The notes below the pieces were generated by a model. That model did not search any database, had not been told where the DNA came from, and saw only the letters and a program-made list of their open reading frames with translations. A program made the translations under genes and the position numbers. Shown one piece after another: positions 11,770 through 25,296 of a stretch of DNA of 64,000 bases. Position 1 is the first letter of the stretch. Each line of letters opens with the position of its first letter. The stretch is from Whitmania pigra (Eukaryota; Annelida; Clitellata; Hirudinida; Haemopidae): NCBI GenBank assembly GCA_021613335.1, contig JAJTWR010000410.1, forward strand, positions 447,501 through 511,500. Reading direction: 5' to 3'.

Positions 11770-13153
11770 AGGGCACTGTTTAGCCAGCCGTACAGATGCT
11801 TCATTTTGGCCACCTTAATATCAGCAAGCTGAGGTACTGTGTTAAGCACTAACAGGGCCACGTTGAAGGGGCCCGTACACCCACGAACTAATTACAAATG
11901 AAAACCTTCAACGTAAATCCCCAAACAAATTTATAATTTCTAGAAAAAAAATTGATATAGCATAAGTAAATAATTAAATAAAAGTAATTAATTAGTAAAA
12001 GTAATAAAATACTTGAATCCACCCGAAATCAATTTCTAAATAAGACCATGATCATTAAGGAGAACCGCCCAACGCATGCAAGCTAACAAATATTATTAAC
12101 TCACATACTGTCACCAAAACAGGACTGTTGTTGTTAGACGAAAATCGCGATGTTTATTATTTTAATATTTTTATTCACTTGCAATTATTTATAGTTATGA
12201 ACTCTCCAATAAATACAAAACAGTTTTTCTAACAAAAAATTTTCACGACCTAAATGAGCAAAAATCATGATGTTTCACAAGTGAAAAGTTGGGAAATAAA
12301 AGGTTAATAATATTGGGCAAGTACAAGTATAAATTATACTGTATAATAAATACACAAGTACATTAAATGAGTAATCCTAGTACCACTCATATGCCAAGTG
12401 TCCAGTTTCTAGAATTTAAAACATATTAGTAACATAATTATTAATTACTACTAAGTTTAAAAGCTATAAATTACAATAATGGATTGCTTAAATCATCACT
12501 GAAATCGTGTCTGCTGAAAGTGCAAAATATCTTTTGTTGTTCTGTGTTGTGTTGTGGGCATTTTGGTTGACATTATATTGTGAGACTTCTAAATTTCGAA
12601 TTTTCATCAACACTCGAATCTATTTCGATTGAGAACCATTATTTCGATTGAGATGCGGGATTCATCTTGAAGCCATCGAAGTTGATATAGATTTTATAGG
12701 TTACGAAATTTTCATTTTCTTGCGAAGTTACGAAATTCTCATATTAGATGCGTTAGGATGCTCTGTTTTTGTCCCTAAAGTGAAGTTGTATTTGGATTAA
12801 TTTCATATACATTATTCACGAGTCCATTCATGTTTTAACATCATTCAATAAAATAGGAGAATGATTATATTCAATATAGTTACATTCAAAATATTGTCTA
12901 TTTTGACAGAGTTACATTAAAAGTTCATCGTTAAATGAGTAATCATTGCCAAAATGACCATGGATTGTAAAATTTGATTTTGTTCCTTTACTAACTATGA
13001 GACAAAGCCAGTTCATTTTTGTGATTAAAAGTACTATAATCCCACTATGTAGCATGGGCTCTGAAACTGCCATTTAATTCAAGGCTTCTTGACATGAGGA
13101 CCTGTTGGACCAGCTGAACATATTATGTTCTCGATTGTCCTTCTGAAGATAAC
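11770..13153. other. Intergenic stretch upstream of DCUN1D3
   Basis: AT-rich, with no frame or repeat I can support. The DCUN1D3 promoter should lie at the right edge. Confidence 0.4.
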
Positions 13154-15955
13154 ATGGGTCACTGCTTGTCGTCTTGTTTAAAGGTTCAACCGACATTCAA
13201 AAATCAGAATTCCTCATCCTGCAACAAAAACTGTCAGACTCCACCTCATCAACTTGAGATGTACAACATTGTTGTTGAGTTTGATAAGGACTCCAATGCT
13301 GTGGTTGGTTTTATTCATAATGTTTCTGGATTTAACCAAAGGAAATAAATAAATGTTCAAATTATGTTTGATTCTGGTGATGTCATGTTCAAGTTTATGA
13401 TGTCATCTAAACAACTTAAATGTTTGGTAAATTTCTTTTAGAAGCCTAAGACTGTTGCACAGAAAAGTTTTTCATCATCTGATGGTCAACTACTGCACGA
13501 CGAATCAATAGGAAACAATGTTTACATTAGCTCAAAGCTGTCAAAAAACTCTATATCAAATGCATCAGGTAGGTGAATTTTCAGGTCCTCGAACAAGCAA
13601 TGCAACAAAACAATGTTTCACGGCTGAGTGTTCTGTGAATTAAAAAGTCCTAATATTTGCAACTATTTCATTGCTTTTGTTGGTAAAATGTGAAGATAAT
13701 GTCACAATACGGCAGTCCCCGCATCATAGGTTTTTGCGTAATTTTCCTAAATATGAATTTTCTGTCTTAAAATTTGGTGATTTACAAAACCACTGCTGAC
13801 TGCAGCACCAAATGCTTCTGTAAATAAGCTTAAAATCAAACTGAGTATAAGTTTCTGTAATCTGTTTTAATGATAACCTCATGGTTAATGGTAATAACTG
13901 GCATAATCTAGGGAAAGAACATTTTAAGGAAAAGGAAAGTGAAACTCTTGATTCTTTAAAGTTCTAACTTTTATTTATTATTCAATTTTAAGGATTACAA
14001 ATAAACATGAAAACATTTTTTTTTTTAAATTACAGTTAGAGTCTGGGATAATCTGCAATTTTGTTTGCCTAGTATCACTTTCTGTAGCCTTCATATTTGT
14101 TCTTTAGGTTTAATGATGCTAGGTGGTTTGGCTGGCTTAATTTTCTACTTTTTAATGATGTCATCTGACCATTAAAATCTTTCATTAAAATTGATTTCTT
14201 CAATTTGTTCAACATCTTTAAAAATGCTTTCAAATCTATGTTTGTTCTCTTCTTTTTATTTCTTTGGACACTGTTGCTAAAATGATAGCATATCTTAAAA
14301 TCAAAATGGTAAAGTTACAAAGTGAATTGAAGTTTTTATTTGTATAAGCTTGTGAATAATAAATATGCTAAGTTGAGTGTATTTATCTATTTTTATGAGA
14401 TTAAAATTTTAATTTTTATAACATTTTAAGAATTTACAAACAATAAAAACATATTGTTTTATAGAGTTTTTAGAGTTTGAACATTGAGGGGACCCAAATG
14501 CTTTTTGTTGATCGGTTGTTGAGAAAACAGAAAGTGTAAGGATTTGGCCAGGACAGCCATCACCGGACAATTCGTCGCAAAAACAGTCAATTTGTCAAAT
14601 AGAAATATTAAAAATTAAAAGATCCATAAACATGATTCTGTTGTCAGACTAATATGAAAACCTTCACTTTAATGTGCTTATAAATAAATTTCTCTATGTA
14701 ACTAAATTTTAAAATTTAATAACATGTTCATTTCATTTTGTGTCTATTTGTTGGAAGAATAGTCCTCTTTCAGTATTTCCTAACTAAAAGTAAATTATTT
14801 ATGTATTACTTTACTAGTAAGGTGTTGTGGTGTGTGCAATAAGGGGAATTGGGAAGGGGCCTCTCTTCCAAGTGGGCCCAGGGCCACCTACCGGCTTAAT
14901 CCGGCACTGATACTACCCATCACCGAATGCCTTGTTATAACATTGCAGCAGAGTTGAAATAAAAGGTCTTGTCCTATTTGTGAATTTGTGGTTCCTGAAG
15001 ATAAAATGGTTATACATGGTATTATACTTTACTTAATACTAATTCATCACATAACTTTGAAGAAACATTACAATAATTTTTAATACATTACAGTGCATAT
15101 TATTCCAATGGTAAAAATATTAAACATTTTGTAGTAACAATTATATTGTTATAATAGACAAATATAAAAATGGTTAATTAATTTTAATTTCCCAACCAGA
15201 TTCATCAGACCTAAGAATTGAATCAATGTTTGAGAATTACAAGGACAACCTAAAACCCGACCTCATCCTTGCTCAAGGCATGGAAAGATTTTGCCAAGAC
15301 TTGGGTTTAAACCCTGATCAGTTTGAGATGCTAGCTCTTGCCTGGAAGTTTAATGCAGATAGAATGTGCTGTTTTACAAGGTTAAACATACGTCAGTCTA
15401 GTATTGTTGTGATCTGGTTGACATTTATCATCTGTTATCATTTATCTGCATTCTTCAACACGCTAAACGACTAATTGACATAAGATCTATAAATTGATGT
15501 TTAGGCAGAGCTTCGTTAACGGATGTCAAGAGTTGAGAGCTTATTCAATGAATGACCTGCAATCAAAGCTACCTGCAGTTGTTGAGGAAACAAAGCACAA
15601 CTTCAAGGATTTCTACAGATGGACTTTCAAGTTCGGTCTGGATCCTCCTCAGCGCTATTTGCCTCTCGACATGGCCACAGCCCTGTGGAAACTGGTCTTT
15701 CATTACTCCAATCCTCCCCCACCCCTACTTCCTCGCTGGATTAATTTTCTTGAAAAGCAGACGAGCGTCTCTTCTATTAAGCAGGACACATGGGACTTGT
15801 TTTTGAATTTCGTGGAAACTTTTAAAACTCAGGAACTTTCCAATTACACTGATGCCGAAGCATGGCCTAATCTTTTTGACGAGTTTGTCGAGTTCGAGAA
15901 TGACAGGAAAAACCAAAATTTGTCTGTGGAAAAAGATTCTGATCAGCATGGCTGA
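13154..15955 (+). CDS. DCUN1D3: DCN1-like protein 3 (cullin neddylation co-E3), 262 aa
   Basis: Exons 13154-13183, 13442-13568, 15200-15380 and 15505-15955 join in phase to 263 codons including stop. The protein starts MGHCLSSC, the N-myristoylation plus palmitoylation signal typical of DCUN1D3, which tethers the protein to membranes. A short disordered linker follows, then the PONY domain: GMERFCQDLGLNPDQF, LALAWKFNADRMCCFTR, the Gly-Cys turn FVNGCQEL, ATALWKLVF, and the C-terminal NYTDAEAWPNLFDEFVEFE. The last segment contains the acidic and hydrophobic patch that binds the cullin WHB domain. DCN1-like proteins help UBC12 transfer NEDD8 to cullins. Length and order match the family (human about 304 aa). 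The first donor (AAAG|GTTCAA) is the weakest point; reading through it gives a 64-codon frame that dies in the intron. Confidence 0.9.
14830..14908. mobile_element. hAT-like terminus inside DCUN1D3 intron 2
   Basis: The segment ends CCGGCTTAATCCGGCACTG, which read in reverse is CAGTGCCGGATTAAGCCGG, a common kind of hAT inverted repeat. The other end was not found. Confidence 0.4.
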
Positions 15956-17465
15956 AGACTTTGTTTGATTTGATTGTGAACAGTAAATGGTGTTATGTCA
16001 ATTCTGTTTGAATTTACCTTGTAATTGGAGTCACATTTTTGGAGTGAATTGGCATTTTTCACGATGAAAATTTGGATGTACATGTTTTTGCATGGGATGG
16101 TATGGAATGTTTTATCCAAATTTTGTATTGCTTTCTTTTAACAATTGTTCTCAAACTTTTCATCAGTAATACAGGTGCAATCCAGATGTTTTATGCATTC
16201 TCACAAAAATCCTCAAGGTTATATCAAACTTAATCTTAGTTATGATCTCGCAGAGTTTATTTACCAGACAAAATGGATGGTTATTAATGTTTAAGTGGTA
16301 GCAAAGACTATAGAAATAGCGAATATGCTAAAAAAAGAAAGGAACTTACCCTAGACGATTTTTGGAAGACCACAAATAAGCCTTTAAAGTCGTTCATAAA
16401 ATTTCAGTCAAACTCTGCACAAAACCGAAGATTTTGCTCTGGAATATCCTCTAATCTTAGAGCCTAATCGGTCGAGCTTCGTCACACCTGCTTTTCAACC
16501 ACGCCTCATTTGAAATGACGTTCCTCTCATGAATTCAGATCAGCAGTTAGAGGTTCTCTAGCATCTCATATTTGGAACCGCCCCCTTCCACTGGCCCATC
16601 CAGGTTTTGCTATGCCTTAAAAACGTTCTTCTTCAGAGAAATGCCCAAATACTAATACAATGCAACATGCAATCGAAATAGGTGCACGGGGCCTGATTAG
16701 AAGATCACTGTACCATTTTTTTTTTAGGGAAATCGGCCTGTCAAGGAAGGAGAGAACAAAGTTCATAAAAAAAGTGTCCAAGACTGTAGAGGTATCTTCT
16801 CTATAGATATGGAGTCACAAGAACTCCGAGCTGTAAATGTTCGCGAGGCAGGAGGAAAGACCCCTCGATTTGTCGCGCCACGAAATCCATAAATTTTCTC
16901 GCGGGGTGTGAATGATGTTGGAAAGCGGAAAGAGAAAAGAAAAGTACGGTAGTTTTAGTTTTTTAGTTTTAGCCCGACGAGACACCCGTCTGATTGGCGG
17001 GTGCTGCCCGGCCCCGGAGAGTGTAAGGAGATTTCAAGGGCCGAAACGCTCTGGGGATTTCGTCGGAGCTCAGCAAGAGTTATTAATCTAAAGTGATCTA
17101 ACTGTGACAACAAGTGCTCATTTAATTAGAGCCTGTTGCAAGAGATGGAGTCGCAAGAAATTTAGGTCGCAAATCACGCTCACGTTTTACGAGTATTCCA
17201 GAAGACTGGAATATATCTGAATAAATGTTGGCTATACACGAAAAATTACATTATTTTACATTTATATTTATTTATCCAATATTTTACGTGCTCGATGTAA
17301 TCCCAAAGGGATGTAAAGGCACGGCGAACAAGAGCTCACAAATATGCAGTCTATGAAATAAAAATAAAATAAGATAAGAATAGAATAAAAGTGAGTGAAC
17401 AGAATGGAATAAAATAAAATAATAGAGACAGGGACAAAACAAACTATAGATTAAAGAATTATTGA
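15956..17465. other. DCUN1D3 3' flank and intergenic sequence
   Basis: No coding exon is seen. A locally GC-rich patch near 16985-17030 includes an ACCCGTC…GGCGGGT inverted repeat, probably part of an old repeat because it stands out from its AT-rich surroundings. Confidence 0.4.
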
Positions 17466-17650
17466 TATGCGGTCACAAATAGATGGGTTTTCAGCCCGGA
17501 TTTGAAGGCTTCTGACGATTGAGCCAGACGAATGTTCGGAGGAAGCAGGTTCCAGATCACGGGAGCGGCGACATAGAAGGCCCGATCACCCTGCCTGACA
17601 CTGCGAGACCGTGGAACGACCAGGGTCCTGGTCTCGGATGAGCGGATAAT
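17466..17650 (-). mobile_element. LINE ORF C-terminus (CR1/L2-type), dead fragment
   Basis: On the minus strand the frame reads RSVRQGDRAFYVAAPVIWNL, LPPNIRLAQSSEAFKSGLKT, HLF and ends in stop. It matches the standard C-terminal motif of CR1/L2/Jockey-like LINE polyproteins (xxxxWNxLPxxIRxxxSxxxFKxxLKTHLF). Confidence 0.7.
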
Positions 17651-17687
17651 AAGTCATCCAATAATAATTATTGTAAGACTTTAGACT

Positions 17688-17809
17688 AGAGAAAACAAAA
17701 AGGCATCCCATACTTTACGAGAATTTGGCTTGAAGCAAAAAAAAGGCCGTCTCCTCAAGTTGTGCAAGGGTTTGCTTCCCCCTTAAAAAAAAATGAAAAG
17801 ACGTCCCTG
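17688..17809. mobile_element. Partial hAT miniature element (family B)
   Basis: It shares GGCTTGAAGC, CTCCTCAAGTTGTG and a terminal GACGTCCCTG with the other family B copies. The left terminus is absent. Confidence 0.5.
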
Positions 17810-18285
17810 TTACCAATTTATCACAAAAATCATCCAAAATCAATACAACATTTCTAAAAATCCCTATTATTTCTTCTACTTCCGCGCTTTCTTTAAAAAT
17901 TGCTCTCCAATCTCCATTTCTTCTTTTTCTATAAGCTGTTCAGAAAATAGCTCTGTTGGATTCTTATTAGTCACATTTTTTTGACAAGCCTGGAAATCAC
18001 ATCAGCACTAAATGTACACAGGTTTAAATTCGCATGCCGCCTACACTTACTAATGCATATATCCATGTTAAATAATTTTTTTAAGGTCAGCTTTGACAAT
18101 TATAATTTGAGTAAAAAGTTTGAAAGATAATATCGATGAAACATTTAAATTACTCTTTTTGTTAATTAATCTTTTGTAATTTGACAGCTTTTCTCTCAAG
18201 ATGTCCCTTTCCACTTCATTCGCAACGTTTCTATTTTTAACTCGAGTCTCATTTCAAAACAAAACAAACCCTGCTGACTGCTCGT
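17810..18285. other. Upstream region of ARL6IP1
   Basis: AT-rich and presumed to contain the ARL6IP1 promoter and 5' UTR. No TATA-type motif stands out. Confidence 0.35.
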
Positions 18286-19427
18286 ATGGAGGCTGCGTCG
18301 TTAGGGAATGAGGTTATTTGATATTATATCATACATTTGAGTGTTGTTTTAGACGCATCACCCGAAATGATTACTTGATGGGATTATTCATTAATAGATC
18401 ACAATTTTCAAATAAGCTAATTTGAATTGGAAAATATTAATATAAAAGGCCATGAAATCAATTATTACTGAACGCTTATGTTATTCTGAATTTGCAGTTT
18501 GAAACTGAGTTATTTCAGCTCAAGGAAGACTTAGCTATTTATCGAGAGTTGATCATCAAGTTTAATAACGTTCTGGAATGGAAGCAGAGCATTTATCCAG
18601 TCATACTAACGCTTTCAGTGTCAGCTATATACTTGTAAAGAGTTTTATTGAATTTAGTCAAGAATTTATTTTACTTGCTAATGACTTTTTTTAATTGATA
18701 GTCTTGCTTGGCTCCTCAGTCCATCTTTTCTAACAATCTTTAGTCTATGTGGAATGCTATATTTCTCAATGGATTTTCTTGGGCCAAAATTTCTTCCAGT
18801 GTTATACAAATATTCTGAGTGGTATGTTTGATTCGTTTGTGTTTGTTTGCAGACTAGGGATGGTTGCACTTGAATTTAGACCATAAGAACTTTCGTTTCT
18901 TGTGATAGTCTGCTAATATTTCTAAGTCAAATGGTGATAGAATCAAAATTTTAATAAAACTGAACTTTTGTTGCATTCTCTATACAAACTTTCATAAACA
19001 TGTGAAACAATTTTGATGCAGGGATTTGCATAAAGAATCCAGATTTCATGGCATATGCACCCGCCTTCTTCATGGGAAGAAACACTTCTTATCACTCAGG
19101 AGTGGCCTCTTGCAGTTGGAAGAAACAAATCCGAAACTTGTGAGATATTTCATAGGACAAGCACCTAATATTTACCTATACTAAATTTTGATTCCAGTAT
19201 TATCCTCTGATGATCACTCTCTTCTCTGTTTTCATGTGGCTGGGCCTGAATATAAATTCCTTTCTCATTTCTTATGCTTTCTGTTAGTTACATGTGATAA
19301 TGAGATAATAACCAGAAATAACAGAAAATTTTTATCTGCAGCAATTGTGGTCCTTCTGCTGCCAGGCTTTCGGAAATATGCCACCAGGTCGAGTTCTGAC
19401 AAACCAGAACACACAAAGCAGGAATAA
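18286..19427 (+). CDS. ARL6IP1: ADP-ribosylation factor-like 6-interacting protein 1 (ER-shaping protein), 190 aa
   Basis: Six exons: 18286-18312, 18498-18634, 18702-18821, 19022-19139, 19198-19282 and 19342-19427 (TAA). They sum to 191 codons with every phase matching. The protein begins MEAASLGNE, then ELFQLKEDLAIYRELIIKFN, VLEWKQSIYPVIL. This resembles the vertebrate ARL6IP1 start (LEEQLQGWGEVMLMADKVLRWE…). Two hydrophobic hairpins follow (around residues 40-80 and 135-170), separated by a basic hydrophilic loop containing KYSEWDLHKESRFHGICTRL. The tail RKYATRSSSDKPEHTKQE is hydrophilic. ARL6IP1 is a reticulon-like membrane protein that bends smooth ER tubules. The family length is about 203 aa. 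The 9-residue first exon rests on phase and a plausible ATG only. Confidence 0.85.
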
Positions 19428-20219
19428 ACTCAAACATCCTTCTCAACATTTATTATGTGAATTGTTGGTTTGGATGGACATTTGGATCAATTTTCAGTCT
19501 GCATCTTATCAATTAGGTGGTGGTTGTTATAGTCACATTGATTTGTGCTAACACAAATGCTCCTGCACATTTTCTAACTCATAGAATAAAAAAATTAGAA
19601 ATTAGTTGTACAAGGCTTAAATCCAATAAGTCAGAGTGAAGCACATTCCAGCTGGCTTGGCAGTTGCAAATCCAAAAACCTTTTATGCCTAAAAATCACG
19701 TATTCCAGGCAAGGATGCGATGAGAACCATTCGCTGGTAGCCAATAAGGAAATAAAGTAATAAATACAAGAGGATTTTGGTTATATGTGTGGCTTCAAGG
19801 ATCATTCAGAATGCATATGATTTTACGTTACAATACATTTCAAATTTTGCATTCATTTGGCAGGCTGCTGACAGCCATCACCAAAACCCATGCCTAACCA
19901 TTTTAAGTGAAATAGTATCATAAAATCACATCAACCAAGAGGAGATTGATGCCCTTAAAATAAATATAAAACTTGGAATGGTTTTAGTGGTGGTCAGCAA
20001 ATTCAAGTCCACTCCACATTTTGTAATTTAATAGTAGATCTGCTAACAGCAGCCATGCAAACACCAATAAATAAAAACAACGTGTAGTTGTCGAGAAGGA
20101 TGCACAAATAGACGTTAACATTACATTGACGTAATAAGGAATCTCAAACTTGTTTATTCAACTACCTAGACTGTCTTCAGATATTCCTCAACAAGAACAA
20201 TGATTGCATACAAGCAAGT
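19428..20219. other. 3' flanks of ARL6IP1 (+) and PDPK1 (-)
   Basis: Convergent 3' ends. I see no additional gene. Confidence 0.4.
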
Positions 20220-23200
20220 TCAACTAGTGTTAAAATAATGCCTAGAAACATCTTCTATCTGAGCGCACCACTTGAGGGCGTTTCCATCTGGGTCTTCCAG
20301 GAAATAGATTCTATTTGGCTGTGGAGTGACATTAGAGTATTTAGTATTAAATTCAAACAATTTCACGTTTCGTCATGGTCGAATCACTCACTGTGTGAAT
20401 ATGAAAGACCCGAAAATCTTTTGCCTCCGGTTTCAAATCTCTCGACCTGCAAAACGAGAGGTACGGTTATTTATTATGATTATATAGTCACCATCTGTTG
20501 TGCTTGCTAGTCGATCAGTAGTGTGAGGTATTACCATGGAACTTCTCCTTTCAAGATGAGATTTGCAGGATCGACATAAAAAAGACGAGGCCCCTCGGTC
20601 AACAAAAACATACGTCTCCTCGGAATCAAACCCTGGCAAAAGAATGAGAGCTTCACTTGGAACTATTGACAACATAGATTTATGAATAAAAACAGGTGCA
20701 TAAATTGTTATGCCATGTATGAAACCTTCTTCTTGTAGAGGTAGCCCTGTTTAATAATAAGATTGCCTTCCACAAATTTATGGTAAATGTTGCTTGCTGA
20801 CTGCTTCTTCAGAAGTTCATTCCTCTCTTCTTTGGTGAACCTGTGATCATTATAATGCTAAAAATTATCAGAATTCTAAATTAAAGAACTTATAAAAACC
20901 ACATTTATAGAAAGAAACAAAGACCACAAATCTACCGAACCCAGATTATGAAACATCATCATCATCTAGAAAGCATCAATCAATTACCATTTAGCACCAG
21001 GTTTCCTAAGCGAGTCTCTCCTCATGAAGTCAATGTTCGGCTGAGAGATAGGTACCGCATCTCTCAAGTCAAGGGATTTTGTCATGACCTTAAAAAGTAT
21101 TAAAAATGAGTTCAAAATCAATGCAATTTCTTATTCCATTATATTCATTGATAGCGTTGTTTTGGTTTCCTGCAGCATGAAACTAGATTGAATGAAAATA
21201 TTCACTTCTATATAGTACAACAATACCAGCTAAAGTGATGAAAATTTATGCAAAACTTATCAATTTATGACATATTTTAGAGGCTTCTGGTTAAACAATC
21301 GTGCAAATAAACCTGAAGTAAACCAGGCACTCAGACATCTGGCAACTTTACCGTGATTGGGTCCGTTGGTGATTCTTTTGTCGACTTTCCCGCCAACGGT
21401 TTCAGCGGGGGACACTGCTTTTCCAACGAGTCCCATGCTGTGGAGGAAAAGAAAGAGTGAGATCTGAGAGACTCGTATCCACCCATTTCTTTGCATCCAA
21501 GCCTCCTGTTTGGCTGCAAAACCTGAGATCCACAAATCAATGAGCAACCATGCAAGAGTATAAGCAAGCTTTCTGAAACAAGTTACTGACCAGTAAATTC
21601 CTAATGAGGTCTTTGGAAGTATCATCAAGGTCTGGAGGAACATCGTAGTCAAGTTTTATGATTTTGTTGAAAATCTGGTACTCATTGCTGCAAATGCGAG
21701 ACGTAAAACATGTTGTAACGATGAGGTTAACATAACTTAATGCCATTATTATTAATGGTATTATTATTATTATCAAGCAATTATTTAAAATAACCTTCCA
21801 GTGAATGGGTGATTTCCAGTCAAGAACTGATAAATAATGCAGCCAAGAGCCCAAAGATCAGAACTGAAATGTAATCACATTCATAAATGGTGTTTTAAAT
21901 GAAGTTTTTTAATTTAATTAATAGTTAATAAGATGCTTGAGATTATTAATCATCCATGATTCGTTGATTAACATTTAACAAATTAAAATTTCTGCCAAAC
22001 AACTTGAAGAACACGATTCATTCATTGCAATTTTAAAATTTACATTTCACGAAAAACAACTGAATTATAATCAATGAATAATGTGACTGATTAGTCCCAT
22101 GTCAACATTTATCTCAGCATGCAAAAAGTAGTCTCCATACTTGCTCAACATGTTATCAATAATATGTAACCATGTTGAAATAATTTAAACTAACAGACAT
22201 TATTAACAATTATTAAAGATTAATCTTTACAACCTGAAGCAGGAGTAGTTGCTGTTGAGAACCTCAGGGGAAACATATTGAGCTGTTCCGACGAACGAAT
22301 GCCTTCGAGAGGTCTTGCATTGGTCGACATCATCGGGGACCGTTTCTACAAAGTGCCACAACTTACTGACTTCCATGTTTTTCATTGCTGCCCAAATAAA
22401 CTTGACAACCTGAACAACTTAACTCCTCTGGCATCAAGATCTTTGCAGAACCAAAGTCAGTGATTTGGATGTGCATGTTTGCATCCAAAAGTATGTTTTC
22501 AGGCTTCATATCCCTACACAAATGTTCATTTTTTGAAGCATTTCAAGATTATCGTGGCCAAACAGGCCATTCTCACCTGTGTATGATGCTGAGGGAGTGA
22601 AGGTACTCCAAGGCTGTAATAATCTCTGCAGAGTAAAATTTTGCACATTCCACATCAAACTTTCCTAAGTGCTTTATGTGGTCAAGCAATTCTCCATTGC
22701 AGGCATAACTTAAACCAAAATCTGCAACATCCAAAAAATTAATGAAAACAAATTTGGTTCTGTCGAAAAAATGGATATGGCTTGTCGAGCTGCATACATA
22801 ATTTCTCTTCATCTTGAAAAGTAAAGTGAAGTTTGATGAAAAATGGATGGTCCAACTTCAACAGGACTTCCTTCTCACGATGTACATATTTCTGCTTTTT
22901 CTCTCTCAAAATCTGTTTTTTCACCAAAACTTTGACTGGAAAAACCAAAATATAACTTAATTCGATCACATTTAATTTTGATAATAATACAACTTTTAAA
23001 ATACATTAACCATATTAAGCCAAAAACAGACGATGCATACAAAAATTTGAAGAAAGCTCTATTGCCAACTTGGCAAGAAATTCAAATGGATCTAATAAAC
23101 ACTTATTAAGGTTACATTACAATTATTTCCTATCTATAAATATCTTAAATACAAAATTCAATTTTTATCACAAAACAATGAAATGAAATGCTCTCCAAAT

Positions 23201-23500
23201 AAAAATGTATTCAGAAATAAGCAAGCAACATCAACGGTTCTAAACTCACTTGCATATTCTTGATTTGTACTGATTTCTTTGGCTAGGAAAACCTGCAATA
23301 ATTAATAACAGTTATAACTTTGCCGAATCACAACAAGTGACGAATGACAACACTAATGGTTAGCCCAATTAATTTAGATTCTGTTTCATCTAAATTCCCC
23401 TCAGTGATCAAGAACTCACCTCAGAGAAAGAACCCTCTCCTATGCATTTACCAAATCTGAAGTCAGATGTTTTCTTCTTCAATTGACCTTGTAAGGACAT
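20220..23500 (-). CDS. PDPK1: 3-phosphoinositide-dependent protein kinase 1, 480 aa
   Basis: Fourteen coding exons (minus): 23500-23420, 23292-23250, 22935-22798, 22721-22577, 22513-22410, 22345-22234, 21863-21795, 21687-21591, 21522-21337, 21088-20988, 20840-20726, 20632-20535, 20446-20392 and 20318-20220. All phases close. The kinase domain has the Gly loop GEGSFSE (21-27), VAIK-type lysine EYAIKVL (about 43), HRDMKPEN (136-142), DFG (155-157) and the activation segment [15 protein letters not shown], whose serine equals human Ser241. A C-terminal PH domain ([39 protein letters not shown]) should bind PIP3. PDPK1 phosphorylates AKT, S6K, SGK and PKC. The N-terminus is short, with the ATG only about 20 residues before the Gly loop. 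An acceptor (TTTCAG) just upstream of the ATG implies a 5' UTR intron. Confidence 0.95.
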
Positions 23501-25104
23501 TTTAGGAAATGCTGAAACCAAAACAGGCAATAAAAACCACTTTTAACTTAACAGTGACTACTCAGCAAACTTGTCAAAAAAAAGAGGAGATGACAATCAA
23601 AGAAGCAAAAACACCACAACAAACATTCTTTAGAATAAAGAGAGCAGATGTATTTGAAATGTCAATCAGGATGTTGAGTGATTTATGATAAACATACTAG
23701 CTTTCAAATCTTCACAGTATCAAAACACTAATGAAATATTTCAAAATCCAAAAACTGCTTAAAAGCAACAGTCAATTCTCAACTTTTGTTAATTCAATCT
23801 TTTATCATATTGATTTTCTTCTAAAAAAAAATTGTAATTAAATTAAAAATAATTAATTTCCATTTTTGCCTTAAGCATCTCGTGTCGACAACAAGCAATC
23901 CAAAAACAAACGAAAGTATATTCCAAAATTCTGTAACTTTATAATGCCCAACTTTCTCTGCAATCTCATAACGCTTAATGACAATATTAAAAGCAGGTTT
24001 AAGTAAAGTTAGTAGCTCAGAAAAATATTTTAATAAAATAAAACTCTCGAATGGAAGCTGAATTTCCATAAACCGTCCGTCAATTTACCTTCGGTAGTCT
24101 GACTTCGATGGATTTGAACACAACATCAACTCTAAAATAACATATTTGAGAAACTAATTAAAACATTCACATATACGCGCTGAATATCACTCAAAGAGTC
24201 CAAAACGCTCAAAACGTAAGAATCAATTTCATAACCGTCGCGGAAACAACAAATCGTGTTTACGATGTAAGACTGATTACCTTAAGAATGGATTATGATA
24301 ACCACAAAACAAAAAACAGAATATTTCCATAATTTCAAATTGCACCTAAGTTATCTTGATTTAGTTTGATGACAATTAAAGATATATCATTTCGCCAAAT
24401 TACGTAACTTTAGTTTTGAATGACTAAAGTGGCGGTGTGGGCACAATGAAACGTTGTCATGTTCTTTAAATAAATTTGCCCAACAACACTTTAGAGTTTA
24501 TTTTAAGTTACTAAAAAAAGCTCTGAGTTTGTGAAACTGTAAACTATTTTCTATTAAGCGTGGTGTAATGATGGCATTCACAATATAAACACGGGAACTA
24601 TGCGAGCAATTTAGTATTAAGAGTAGACATGTCTTCCGTCAGCAGACACATATATAATGGCAAAAGCCTAGTCTTTAGCGTGGCTGAAGTTAGCAGACGC
24701 TCAAATTTATTTTCAATTGCGAGGTTTTAAAATATAATATTTGGAAACTGAATTTCAAAGGCTCTTCTGTAGTGAGATTTTCACTTTTTTGAAATTAATA
24801 GGAATTTTTGGAATTCGTTTAAAGGTCCTCTTATTTGATAACCGCGCAGCTCCGACTGATAAAATGTGCATCGAAATTTTCATCAAGAGTCCTCCTTTCA
24901 ATATATATATATATGCTTTATAATGTCTCCGAATTTGGAGCAACATATGTGCTTTAAATAACGCGAGACATGTTAAGCGGAAGTCTTTCCAGTATTAAAT
25001 AGATTTACAAGTGTTTTTTTAACGAAACTTAAGGATATACAGTGAGGCTATAGTGTGGATATCCCATAATTTCCTGGTAACTCGATAAATATAAGTTCAA
25101 TATT
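23501..25104. other. PDPK1 5' UTR intron and promoter region
   Basis: An acceptor at about 23511 implies at least one untranslated exon upstream, possibly ending near 24095 (AAGG|TAAATT) although that is a guess. The remainder is AT-rich without visible features. Confidence 0.35.
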
Positions 25105-25296
25105 CAGGGACGTAATTTCAGCTTTGTCCAAGGGGGAAAACCCTCAGACAACTTGATAAGACGTTGTTTTTTGCTTCAAGCCAAAATTCAGGGAAGGGGC
25201 AAACCCTCGTAAAATATGAGGAGTTGGCCTTTTATGCGTTTAAAATCAGGGGGTGGAGACGTAGCCCTCCCTGCCCCCAACCAAATTACGTCCCTG
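25105..25296. mobile_element. Complete 192-bp hAT miniature element (family B) with target duplication
   Basis: It starts CAGGGACGTAATTTCAG and ends CCAAATTACGTCCCTG, an inverted repeat of about 13 bases. It is flanked by TCAATATT (25097-25104) and TCAATATA (25297-25304), an 8-bp target duplication with one mismatch, as expected for hAT transposons. No coding capacity. Related partial copies occur at 7425, 8102 and 17688. Confidence 0.85.

Noticed and set aside
13154..13348. 64-codon frame beginning with the DCUN1D3 start codon as a separate small protein
   Set aside because: The first ten codons are DCUN1D3 exon 1; the rest is intron read-through, and splicing at 13183 gives the conserved protein.
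16985..17030. GC-rich hairpin as a bacterial-type terminator or RNA gene
   Set aside because: The setting is eukaryotic and it is more likely part of an old repeat; I see no tRNA or snRNA features.
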